Positions 1 through 13,584 of a stretch of 64,000 nucleotides of DNA are shown piece by piece. The notes under the pieces are model-generated. The model was not told the DNA's origin. It saw only the letters and a program-made list of their open reading frames with translations, and did no database searches. A program made the translations under genes and the position numbers. The first letter of the stretch is position 1; each line of letters starts with the position of its first letter. Source of the stretch: Malus domestica (lineage: Eukaryota > Streptophyta > Magnoliopsida > Rosales > Rosaceae); assembly GCF_042453785.1 (NCBI RefSeq), contig NC_091671.1:39261001-39325000 (forward strand), in the 5' to 3' direction.

Positions 1-735
1 TTGTCCGTACTGGGATTTCAATTCAATTCAATCCAAGCTTTAACTGGGACCAACTAAAAAAAATGGAAACAAGACTTAGAGATTGTTCTAGGTCTCATGG
101 ACTTAGATGTTGCTTTGAGAGAGGAAGAACCAGATGTTCCTGAAGAGGATGACTCGACTAAGATTACAAACAAGTATGAGAAGTGGCATAAGGCAAATAG
201 GATGGCAATTCTCATTATGAAAAGGGCAATGTCTGACACTGTGAGAGGTGGTACTGCTGATATGGAGAGTGCTAAGGAATTTTTGGCATCAATTGAAGCT
301 AAGTTCAAGGAATCCGATAAAGCTGAAACCGGAAACCTTATGAACTCATTGATGACAACCAAGTTTGTCGATGGAAGTGCGAGGGAGCACATATTGGGGC
401 TGATTGATATTGCTACTAAGTTGAATGCTTTGGATGTTGCAATTAGTGATCCATTTTTGGTTCATCTGGCTCTCAACTCTTTGCCTTCGGAGTACTCTCA
501 ACTGAAAAGCACATACAATGCTCAAAAGGAAAAATGGAATCTCAATGAGCTTATAGCTATTTGTGTTCGCGAACATAAGATAAGAGAAAAGCAATGTTGC
601 TAATTTAGTCCACACTCCACACCCATGCTAAGAATTATACCAATGAAATTTCCAAAAATCCCTCCTACAAACCTAAGGGGTCTAACAACTTCAAGGCAGC
701 AACTAAGCCAAATGGTTTGAAGTGTTAGTTTGAAT
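1..735 (+). pseudogene. Copia retrotransposon gag fragment (decayed)
   Basis: Reads as the N-terminal gag of a plant Ty1/Copia element: W-K-Q-D-L-E-I followed by a helical gag domain (residues LVHLALNSLPSEYSQLK near 457-507) and a basic tail (SYKPKGSNNFKAATKPNGLK) that should lead into a zinc knuckle. An in-frame TAA at 55-57 and further stops after about 600 show it is dead. The open stretch 97-603 is only its best-preserved part. No LTR or pol is visible nearby and the left end is cut by the window, so the parent element may continue outside. The family assignment rests on recognising the gag domain (UBN2-type). Confidence 0.8.
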
Positions 736-1678
736 ACATCTTGTTACTAGTCTTAGCATACTTTTTTTATTCAAAAGAAGTTACCAGTTGGTCACGAAAT
801 CATGGCCGTCATTTTTTTTTTATGTTGGGAGAGATTCACAGAATTATTTTAACTTTCCTCTAACTACCATCGTAGGATTTCCTAATGTTTTATTTTGTCA
901 AATTCTATTTTAGTGCGTACTCATCACACGCCACAACATTCCTCATCACTTATCAGCAGTAATTTCTAATCAAAATATCCAAAAGGAATTATTATTAGCA
1001 CTCAAAAAATCTCCTTTGACACTCCAAACTTTTTATAATTAGGAAGAAAAGTACATTTGTGAGGAGTGTAGAATGTGATTTTTGAAGTGTTAATAACAAT
1101 TTCCTATCCAAAAAGCCAAATCAACAAACAGCCCACAAACTCAATGGTGTGCAAAATGAACGGCCGAGATATCACAATCAGAAGAGATTTTTCAAGGTAT
1201 CTACATCATATGTCATTATATAAATAAAATAATATTTAAAAAATAAATAAACAAATGATGTAACCGCGCCGTGTTGTTCCGGTCACGTTAAAAATCTCTC
1301 CGCAACCAGAACGTAACATACCATAACACGTAAGAGTCACAAGGAATCACAACCCGATATTTTCAGAATCCAAGGTGGAAGAAACAGACAACATTTTTGT
1401 CCGATGTGAGAAATCCAGCCGGAATTGTCAAGTGATCAGAAACCTCTCCATCAATCAAACAACTGGACGGCTTAAATCCCCCTTTTGTTTTTTTTGGTTT
1501 TTCGATCTTAATTATGTGGCTGCCACACAAACGGAACAAAAATAAGACCATCAGATTGTGAAAATCTTGGGGTTTTGAGGGTGGGTCGGGAGATGGATCA
1601 GTTTGTGGTGGTGTGAGGAGTCCACGACCCCTAATTAGTTGAGAAATTTGGTTTTTCGCAACTGGGTTTCTCTCGGAT
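736..1678. other. intergenic region and upstream region of the next gene
   Basis: No gene seen. It holds one MITE copy (1183-1299, separate entry). The last few hundred bases are presumably promoter and 5' UTR of the gene starting at 1679. The open stretch on the minus strand at 1363-1551 has no recognisable content. Confidence 0.5.
1183..1299. repeat. fold-back MITE, family B
   Basis: Ends are inverted: GAGATTTTTCAAGGT at the left and GGTCACGTTAAAAATCTC at the right. The same ends and spacing recur at 35872-36015, 36066-36236 and 52904-53073, which carry the fuller arm AGATTTTTCAATGTGACCGG. It is a short non-coding element. The inner part is A/T only. Confidence 0.7.
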
Positions 1679-4620
1679 ATGGCGGAAAAGCTTTGCCTGA
1701 TGGCCTCCCATGGCTATCCTCACGGCCGCGTTCTGCACCAGGAGCAACTCATGAGCGTTATCAAGGTAAAAGCAAAAGCCTTTGAGCTCAGCTTATGATT
1801 TTTTTCTATAGAAAGTTTTCATCTTTGTGTTTATTTTGGAATAATGTTCATTTGGGTTGCTTTTTCTTGATTGGTGTTGTGTGATTGTTTGAGCTTTAAT
1901 GGGATTCATGTTTGATTTGTGATTTGGGTTGGTTTATTTGAAGCTAAAGGTTTCCATTTTTGCATTTGTTTTATGAGGAGATTCATTGGGTTTGTTTTTC
2001 TTGATTGATATCATGTGATTGGTTGGGTTCTTTTGGGATTCATGTTTGGTTTGTGATTTGGGTTTGTTTGTGTATTAATAAAATTCGGTTCCTCGAGGCT
2101 ACATATGGTGCCTGTGATCGGATTGGATTGGATTGAAGGTTGTTTATGGAGGAAATGGAGGCCAACTTCCAAGTTGTATCTTGAAGGTGAAAAATGGATG
2201 AGTCATGAAGGAACTTTTGTCGGAAGGGATAAGTTTCATTCTTACTTCAACAGCCCTTGGATGTAGTGAGTTATCCAATCCAATCCAATCTTAGGTACCA
2301 AATGTGGCTTGAGTTTATCTTGTATGTTTAGCTCTAATTGGGTTTCAATTTTCTTGTTTCGGTTTTGGAAGAAATTGCATGTCTGTTGGTATTTTCCTTT
2401 CTCTTTTAAAGCTGTTGCTAGTAAGTTTATAAAGAATTTTCTGTAGTTGTTTGGTATTTATCTGTCCCGGTCCCATGCTCCCTGCCAGTAATTAGTTTTT
2501 TGTTAAAGAAACTAATCTTTTTTTAACACAGGATTTTCAACCCTTTATGCCAAGTTTTGGAGCAAAGGAGGAAATCACAAAGTTAGGGTCTTTGAAATTG
2601 GTGCCGCAGCAATGTGAGGAGCCATGGAAACTCACAAGTGGAGTGCCGGAGGCCAATTGGTTTGTAAAGACTGTCTCAGAAATTGAAAGACCTCCACTTA
2701 ATTTGCAAGGTATGCACCTCATTAGCTTTTTGTTGTATGCAGATATACTCGAGTCTCTGAGTTTAGTTATAACCAACTAATATTTTCATTCCATTTCTGT
2801 TTGTTTCAGTGAACTTAAACTTTGTCTATCTTGTTCTGTTCTGTTTATAGTATGTAAAATAAGAAAGTTTGATTTGTGCTATATGATTTATTCTTATTCA
2901 CGTCTGGTGTAACTTTCTTTTAATGACGGACTTGTGCATCCTAAAAATAGTAGAATAACTGTAGTAGGCGATAAGGACATATGGTATACTCACCATGCTG
3001 GGGGGGGTAGATTGGACTAGGAGTGGCGTGAGCATAATTTTGTTTGTTGCAAAGGTGTCGCCGTTAATATATGTTTGTGTGTAAATGCTTGAAGGCTGAG
3101 GGGAGTGATCGAAATACTGCTATATCCTTGTTGAATTTGTAATACTGAAATATTCTTCCTTTGCAATATGTTGAATTACCACTTTTTCGTGCTGATTACA
3201 GATGTTTGTCCAGACTCAGTGCTGTTCAGCATTGGAATTGCCGAACACTTCATAAAACGTGAAAAGATGTTGCAGTTCCTCAGATCAGGAGAGGGTGAAG
3301 TGGAGAGAGGCGCAGTAGATATAACCTTACTATATGACTTGATGGGGTTACATGAAATGGGCCAACAACCATTAATGCCATCTCTTATCTACCCGAGAAG
3401 TGAGTTCAATACCCAGAAGCCTCTCTTGGACTTTGTGGGCGATCTTCACTGGAGTTCGAAAATTACAGTTCAGCCAGATGGTCGAGTCTTATTCACAGGT
3501 ACTGAGGCTGAGATGAAGCATCTCCTTTCAGTTGTAGCTGAATTTTACTCCTTGAGAAACACAGTTGTTTGGAAAAAGCAGTCTGTGTTGGTTCCGCACT
3601 TTAAGAGGTACGCATGAATGCTTGTACCTGTTTCCACTCAAATATGGCACTACTTGTTTTACGGGATCAATTACGTATATTACTCCAGAAAATACAGGAT
3701 CAATTACGTATAATTTAAATTTCTCGATCTTTTCTGTTCCGCTTCTTTCTTTTCTCCTATTAAACACAACCTGACAATAATTCTATGGACCAGTGTGGGG
3801 AGCCGGGAAGCAGGAGTTATCATTGATGGAACTTTGGTCAATATGCAGGCGACTACGCTTGCTCCTTTGAAGAGGTATTGTTTTTCATGTTCTGGCTCTT
3901 GCTTTGATACTGTATTGGTTTTTTCTCTTTTTATTGACATCAACTTATATCTATCAATATCTTCGTATCTACCTGCTTTATGTGATATCAGTTTCAATAC
4001 TGAATGAAATTGTTCTTTTGTAATTGATATTATTGGTTTCCACACTCGTGCGCGTATTCTGCCACCAAATACTGGATCAGGGCATCATTCTTACTGAATT
4101 TATGTCTGTTTTACTTAACAGTCCCGAAAAAGTTAAGACAAAGGCGCCCAAGCGGAGGAGTGGTAAAAAAGCAGGCAAAGATAGAGATCTCTACGAGCGG
4201 AACTACTTCCACGCCTGTGAGAGCCTTCTATCCATAATGATGAACAGAAAACAGCATGGGAAACTGGCAGTTCTCTCACTTAAAAAGTCCGGCCCAGAGC
4301 TTCCGGAACTCCTAACCCAGTTTTCTGCTGGTATCGCTGGAACTGGCTTGGCTGTCCTTTTCTCTGTCCTCTGTAAAGTAGCTTCTGGGAGGGTACCCCT
4401 TTGTGCGTCCAAACTCTTGAACACCGGAGTTGCATTTGCATTAGTCTGGCTCTCTTGGGGGGTGAATAAACTGAGGGACACAGTTGTTCAAATCAGGAAG
4501 AATTCAAAGAAGCCAGGTTTACAAGAAGAGGAAATAATGAAAAGGGTAGATAGAAGCGTGAACGAGATTTACTTGAGAGCCGGAACATTGATGGCGGTGG
4601 CGGTGTTGAGGCTTGCTTGA
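1679..4620 (+). CDS. conserved plant membrane protein, function not recognised
   Basis: Five exons with GT-AG introns: 1679-1765, 2532-2709, 3202-3607, 3794-3874, 4122-4620. Phases match and the sum is 1251 nt (416 aa). Exon 4 could also begin at 3803 in the same frame. The N-terminus reads MAEKLCLMASHGYPHGRV. The middle is soluble (motifs LLYDLMGLHEMGQQPLMPSL and DLHWSSKITVQPDGRVLF). A lysine-rich patch (KTKAPKRRSGKKAGKDRD) precedes the C-terminal 150 residues. That part has two hydrophobic segments (around FSAGIAGTGLAVLFSVLCKV and LLNTGVAFALVWLSWGV) and a short terminal one (LMAVAVLRLA). I recognise it as the type of single-copy conserved plant protein usually annotated as uncharacterised, and can give no function. 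The start was chosen as the first ATG of an open exon with a good donor (AAG/gtaaaa). Confidence 0.85.
2095..2312. repeat. fold-back MITE in intron 1
   Basis: Left arm GGCTACATATGGTGCC followed by GGATTGGATTGGATT. The right end, read in reverse complement, gives AAGCCACATTTGGTACC then GATTGGATTGGATTGG. The two arms fold on each other around a loop of about 120 bases. It lies wholly inside intron 1 of the 1679-4620 gene. Confidence 0.6.
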
Positions 4621-6079
4621 GCATGAAACGAGAAAAGGAAGAAGAAAACGGTAGGATGATTTGAAGAACATTTGACCGGATGGCGAGTATAAATGTACAT
4701 ATGCAGGCCGAGCTGAGTGATCATCAGTCGAAGCTTTGTGAGCATGAGGTGAAGGATGATCGGTCTTCTAAAGACGAATTGAATTCTGATTCCGAAGCCA
4801 CTCCACGGTTGACGGGAACCTGGAGCTCCCCTGAGCTCTGGCTAATGACCGGTCAGCCGGTAGTAGTAGTTTAGTAGCAATCGCAGTTTTCGTGCACAAA
4901 CTCTCTCCCATCCCCTGTATCGCCATCGCCTCTATGACTAGATAAGCTGTTTTCACTGGTTACTTGTATTCTTGTCATGGCCGGTCCTCAATTTAACGTC
5001 TTCGACGCTAACAGTGGCAGACATCTTATTTCGGTTAAGGAGCAAACCGGAAAACAAACACCGAAACCATACAGAACAAACAATTAGAGCCCGTTTAGTA
5101 TTCTACTTTAATCTAACTTTTTAAACTCAAAAACAATTTTTAAGTTTTAGGCCTTAAAAACTTGTTTGGTATGATTATTTTAAAAAACTGAACTCAAGAA
5201 TAATTCAAAAATATAGTTTATCATCTAAAAACACAAAAAGTGAGTTTTTAGAGTGTTTAAACTTAAACTCACTCTTGTCTTTTCTCCCCCTTCTCCCCTC
5301 ACTTCAAATCCATCTCTCTTTTCTTCTTTCTCTCTCCCCCTTCTCTCTTTTTTTTTCTTTGTTTTTTTTACATTTTTCGTCACTCTTCCAATTCGCTCTC
5401 TTCAGTTTCTCGGTTCTTTCTCTCTCTCTTCTTCCTCTCTATCTCCTCCGATCTTCTCACTTCTTTCTCTTTCCTCCAATCATCTCTTACTTTCTTTCCT
5501 CCTCTCTCCTCTTTCTCTCTCAACCCCTTTTTTTGGATCTTTTTGTCCAGTTTAAGTTGTAAGATTTAAAATTTTTAAATCGCATACCAAACAAGTTTTT
5601 GAGTTTTAAAGAAAATTGTTTTAAAGAAAAATTCTTAAGAAATGCTTTGAGAAATTATAAAAAAATTTAAATATGATATCAAACAAGCTCTTAGGGTTTT
5701 CCTTCGAGGAAAGCGAAATGGATTAGCAAGGAATCGGAAAAATGTCATATTGTACATACAAAAGAATACAAGTCACTTGAACATGCTAACCCTGATCGCA
5801 TTATTGCCAGGCTTGGGAACAAAAAGACTAATGGGATGCAAAGGTGCCAAATTTACTCAATTTACTCTCTTCATTCTAACACCAAACAATCTCATCGACT
5901 GAACCTAAAACAAACTCATCCACTGAACCTAAAACAAACGCATAAACCGCGGATTATGTAAACAATTATGACATGTCATGTTTCTCTTAGTGAAGAGTTC
6001 TTTGTTTCTCGTCGCCTTTTTCCACTAACGTGAATACAGTAAGTGATTCAAATGATCGCGCACCGGAAAATCTTCACTC
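4621..6079. other. 3' flank between the first gene and TUFM
   Basis: From about 4779 to the TUFM stop this sequence is matched by the second copy at 16423-17000, for example GAGCTCCCCTGAGCTCTGGC at about 4823 and about 16471. The small open stretch 4680-4874 is only a chance reading across the duplicated segment. The second copy lacks the 604-bp MITE at 5087-5690. Confidence 0.65.
5087..5690. mobile_element. Tourist (PIF/Harbinger)-like MITE, 604 bp
   Basis: Starts GAGCCCGTTTAGTATTC and ends, in reverse complement, GAGCTTGTTTGATATC. It is flanked on both sides by TTA (5084-5086 and 5691-5693), the target duplication typical of PIF/Harbinger elements. The interior includes a CT-rich run (5273-5545) that gives two long but meaningless open frames. 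The duplicated TUFM locus at 16.4-18.8 kb has no insertion here, so the element probably arrived after that duplication. Confidence 0.85.
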
Positions 6080-9618
<3,539 letters not shown>

Positions 9619-10366
9619 TGAAATGAAGGAAGAAGCAGAGAGACAGAGATGGACTTTTGGCTTCACAGCCTTCCCTACTCAGTATGGCGGAGATTTGAGC
9701 GTTGGGGTTTTAGGGCTTTTGGGGATTTCACGAGGGTTTTTGCGGACGGGCGATTTTGGTTAGAACTTAGAACCCGTTAAAACGCACCCGTTTCAATCGG
9801 AAACATTTCCTCTCTGGGTCTCCTACCAAGGCTATGGGATCAAATGATCCGGGCCTTTGAAATTTCATCTAACGATTCACCTATTTTGATGCTTTAAAAG
9901 ATATAATAATTTTTAGCTGTTGGATGAAATTTCAAAGACCCAGATCACTTTATCCAGCCCGTCTAACGACCTGTATTAAACAAAACCAATATGATTACGT
10001 ATTATGTAATTAATTATCTTTTGGTCTAGTGATATTAATTTATTTATAAAATAAGATGTTAAACTATATCAGACTCTTTCATGTTAAATAAGATGTTACA
10101 TCAGAGAGATTTATAAACCTAAATATAGTTGTGGGTTGGAACTTGGAGGACAAAATACATGAAATTTCAAAAACTAGAAGGAAAAACTCAAAGTTTATTC
10201 TTCAGTTGGACAATGTGAAAGAATATTATTTATGTATAAAACTAAATCAAACTTTAGATTTTTATTTTTAAGAGTTAATTATTTGTTTATAAAATAGGAT
10301 GTAAAATATAGTTTTGACTATAAGCAAATAGAATTTAAAATTTTTGTGTAAACTAAAAAAAAATAT
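9619..10366. other. upstream region of TUFM
   Basis: Only about 20-30 bp of 5' UTR upstream of the TUFM start are shared with the duplicate at 18769-18797; beyond that the two differ. It contains a small fold-back at 9836-9957. The rest is AT-rich with no recognised gene. Confidence 0.5.
9836..9957. repeat. small fold-back MITE
   Basis: Left GGCCTTTGAAATTTCATCTA. The right end in reverse complement is GGTCTTTGAAATTTCATCCA. Its edges read GGGATCAAATGATC and, in reverse complement, GGATAAAGTGATC. About 120 bp, non-coding. Confidence 0.7.
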
Positions 10367-10371
10367 ATAGT

Positions 10372-11726
10372 TGTTGACCCTAAAAACTACCAAGCCTACA
10401 TGGCGTGCAGGCCGAGTAATCTATAAGCTAACTACGTCATTCGGTTGAATGCGAGGCGTGCCAACTCGTTGGCCGAGCTCGGCCGAGGAGTAAATTTGTT
10501 GATGTTGCGTTGGGTGCGCGGCCGACTTCTGCGTCTTGTGATTGCGGCCGATGAAGGAACACGTCTCGGCCTCTTGGGTTCTCGAACCTGAAGACAAGGC
10601 TACTATTCTTACGAAGTTCACGAATCGTCGTCGTCGGATTCGATTACAGTGATGGTATTCGTCAGAGTAAACTCACGCCGAATCGACACCAAAGTGTAAG
10701 GGCACAAATACTCAAAGTGGATATGAGTCTTAATAGTGAACGTGGTTCGGCCGTCTGAATGCCGAACTCTAAATCCCACTTGAGAGTATCCAATCATAAA
10801 ATAACTCGGCGAGCAATGCGCCGAGCTCAGTAAGCTATAACACCTCACTTCGCCGAGAAGGCTAATGAGATGACCATAATCAACAAGGATTCGGAAACCC
10901 TTCTCGACCGAGACTTGGATAGGTAACCAACCGTCCTCGCCACAGTGCTGTTGATGCCAACGGAAGATGCTGCGAGATCGGCTGATTCTACGGCGACAGA
11001 GTTATCTATGCCGACTGAAGATATCACTGGTTACTTTCACAGTGCTGTTGATACCAACGGAAGATGTGTCAGCGAAAAGATAAAATAAAAAATGTCAAGT
11101 TGTTAAGAGAGTTTGCGCATGGTAGTTGTGTGTTGAATTAGGGGGGCCTCTGAATGGTGCACGACCTCTCATATTTATAGTGATGTATATCTGCTGCGGC
11201 ATCCAGGCTAAAATAATACTCCTCGAAATATTATCTTTAATACCCCACGGATTGCTTTTCAATTCTATCTCCTGCATGCAATCTCATCTTCAAATTAGTC
11301 TTTGATTTGATAATGTCTGACAACATCATCATCACCCTAAAAAGTCCTAGCCACCCTAGGCTTCTTAAATGTCACCATTATCCAATACTTTTATCTTGGC
11401 ATTCCCCCATACTTTCAGACTAGGTGCATGCAACGAACGTGATGTCAATCTTTTGAAGATACATCCAGGCCATTCTAATCCGATGCATAGCTAACAACTC
11501 CAAATTATTCCGGACTGTTCTGCTTGTTTGGAGGTATAATTTGCATCTTATCTTATCCCATTCAAGAATATGTCAAGATAACTCATAAAAAAATTATTAT
11601 TATGATAAAACCCATAATATTATCCTTTAGCAAAAATATCTCCATTTTTCCATCCGACGGTTGAGAACCATGCTCACTCAACGGCCTCGATTACTCGGGC
11701 CAATGATGTAAAATCATGTCTAAACA
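10372..11726 (-). mobile_element. solo LTR of a Gypsy/Copia-class element
   Basis: Read on the minus strand it begins TGTTTAGACATG (11726) and ends GGGTCAACA (10372), the TG...CA ends of an LTR. It has inverted TGTT/AACA termini. A perfect 5-bp target duplication ATAGT lies at 10367-10371 and 11727-11731. A minus-strand TATA-like box (CTATAAATATGAGAGG, about 11165-11180) sits where an LTR promoter would be. At 1355 bp it is much richer in GGCCGAG-type motifs than its surroundings. There is no internal domain, primer site or second LTR, so it looks like the product of LTR-LTR recombination. Superfamily not determined. Small open stretches inside it are not genes. Confidence 0.85.
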
Positions 11727-11731
11727 ATAGT

Positions 11732-12314
11732 ACATACTAAGTTTACCAAAAAATATATATATAATACTAAATTATTTAAAAAGACTAAAAGCATGAGGTT
11801 AGGCATATGTACAAGCTAGCCTTATAATGCCTTCGCCTCTGTTTATACCCGTGGACACTAGATATATTCAATTAGAATTTTGAAAGAGTTTCGGTGAATT
11901 AATAATTTCAAGGTATTAAATTAGATTTTAAGAGACTTTATATAAAAATTTAGGTGTATTTAATTGGGAATTCTAAAGATTTTTGTGTAATTATATTGTT
12001 GTTTAGCAAAATATTGTGAATTCACAATTAAATAATTTTAAAAAGAGTAATGCTAAGAAGACTAAATTTGTAGAAAAAAATTTAGAAACAAAAAGATATG
12101 GAAGTTGATGATTGGTTTATTATTTAAACGTTGATAAACGTGTTCATCAACGCTTAAATAACGAGACTTCAGCTTCCTTTTAAAACTCAACTTCCTTTTA
12201 TATTTTGAGTTTCCTTGGTCCGTAAGTTTCATTATTTCTTAAGTCGTAAGCTCTTCCATATATAACGAGACTTCAGCAGCAGTTTGTTACTTTGATTAAT
12301 CCTTGATCGGAGAG
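11732..12314. other. upstream region of the SP1-like paralog
   Basis: AT-rich. Contains a fragment of MITE family A (about 12045-12170: AGTAATGCTAAGAAGACTAA, then a fold-back half ACGTTGATAAACG/CAACGCTTAAATAA). No gene seen. The proximal part should hold the promoter of the gene at 12315. Confidence 0.5.
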
Positions 12315-13521
12315 ATGCGAATTTGGGAGGGAGTATGGTGGTGTTTGGGTGCACTTGCTCTTTACCTGCCCGGATGGAGATTCAGCAGGTAAGTAATTAA
12401 CCTAAGATTTTATATTAAGCAGAGATTAAACTTAATTAGTAACGAAGTAACGATTAATTATCTATTTTCAAATTATTATAGAAGTTAAATTTCTTTGAGG
12501 TATCACTTAATAGTATTCTTTACAAACGAATATTATGGACGGTGAGTTGAATACCAATCTATTTCTCGACGCCTTAGCGTAAATATATTGTTGTAACAAA
12601 CTGATGTTTTGTGATTTTACAGTGATGCAGATGTTCTTGAGTCGGTCCCTCGGATTAATCCGATGAGTGAATTGGGTATGTGCCTCTTTTTCGAAAGACA
12701 TGAATCGGGTTACTTGCACATACACTCTCTGAGGTTTCTCGAGTTTTCACAAAACTTCCTAAGATTTTGAAAGTAACACAAACTCTCCTTGGTTTTCTAA
12801 TCAACCGGTGAATATAATATTTGAGTACTAAATGAGTAGTTTACACCGAAGGACATGCGTATATTATTTTTCTAAAAGCGATATTGAGGGAGCGAGAACT
12901 TAAAACGCGCAACCTCGGATGCAAGGGTGAATGCTTTAGCCGCTCGAGCCATGAGCCCGTTGCATATTGGACAATATGTGCCATGAGCCCGTTGCATATT
13001 GGACAATATGTTTTGAAGTAAGAGGATAGATGATAGCAGCAGTAGGAGAAATAACATGATGATGGGAAACAGATAGACTTTTAAACGCATTTTTGTATGG
13101 AACATTGCTAGGAAAGAGATTTATTTGCTATCGATGCTGTTAGTTCGTCGGCTTTGATTTGTTTCCTACATAACGTCGAGTTGTCTTGTTTCATTTGTCA
13201 GCCAAACTGTTGGAGTTTAGGCGGACACCTTTGGTGGTTGGAGTTTCTGGGACCGTTTGCTGTGAAAATCCAATCCACTGTGAGTTTGCTGGTTTACGAG
13301 GCGTAGTTGTTATGCAAACGGTACAGAAATGATAACTTCAAACGTCGTACATGAATTTTGAGTGCTTTCTTTACTGGTGATTTTTGATATCGACTTCTTC
13401 TTTAGGCAGCACAAAGGTTTCTGAAACGCAACGAGAAAGGTGAGTGGCAGATGGGTTATACTTCGCTACTTTCAGAATGTAAAGAAGTGCCCTGGTATTT
13501 GGTGAGTATCTGCTCGCTGTC

Positions 13522-13584
<63 letters not shown>

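Noticed and set aside
5253-5562. Two overlapping ~100-aa open frames rich in Ser/Leu/Phe
   Set aside because: They lie in a CT-rich run inside the MITE at 5087-5690; low complexity explains them.
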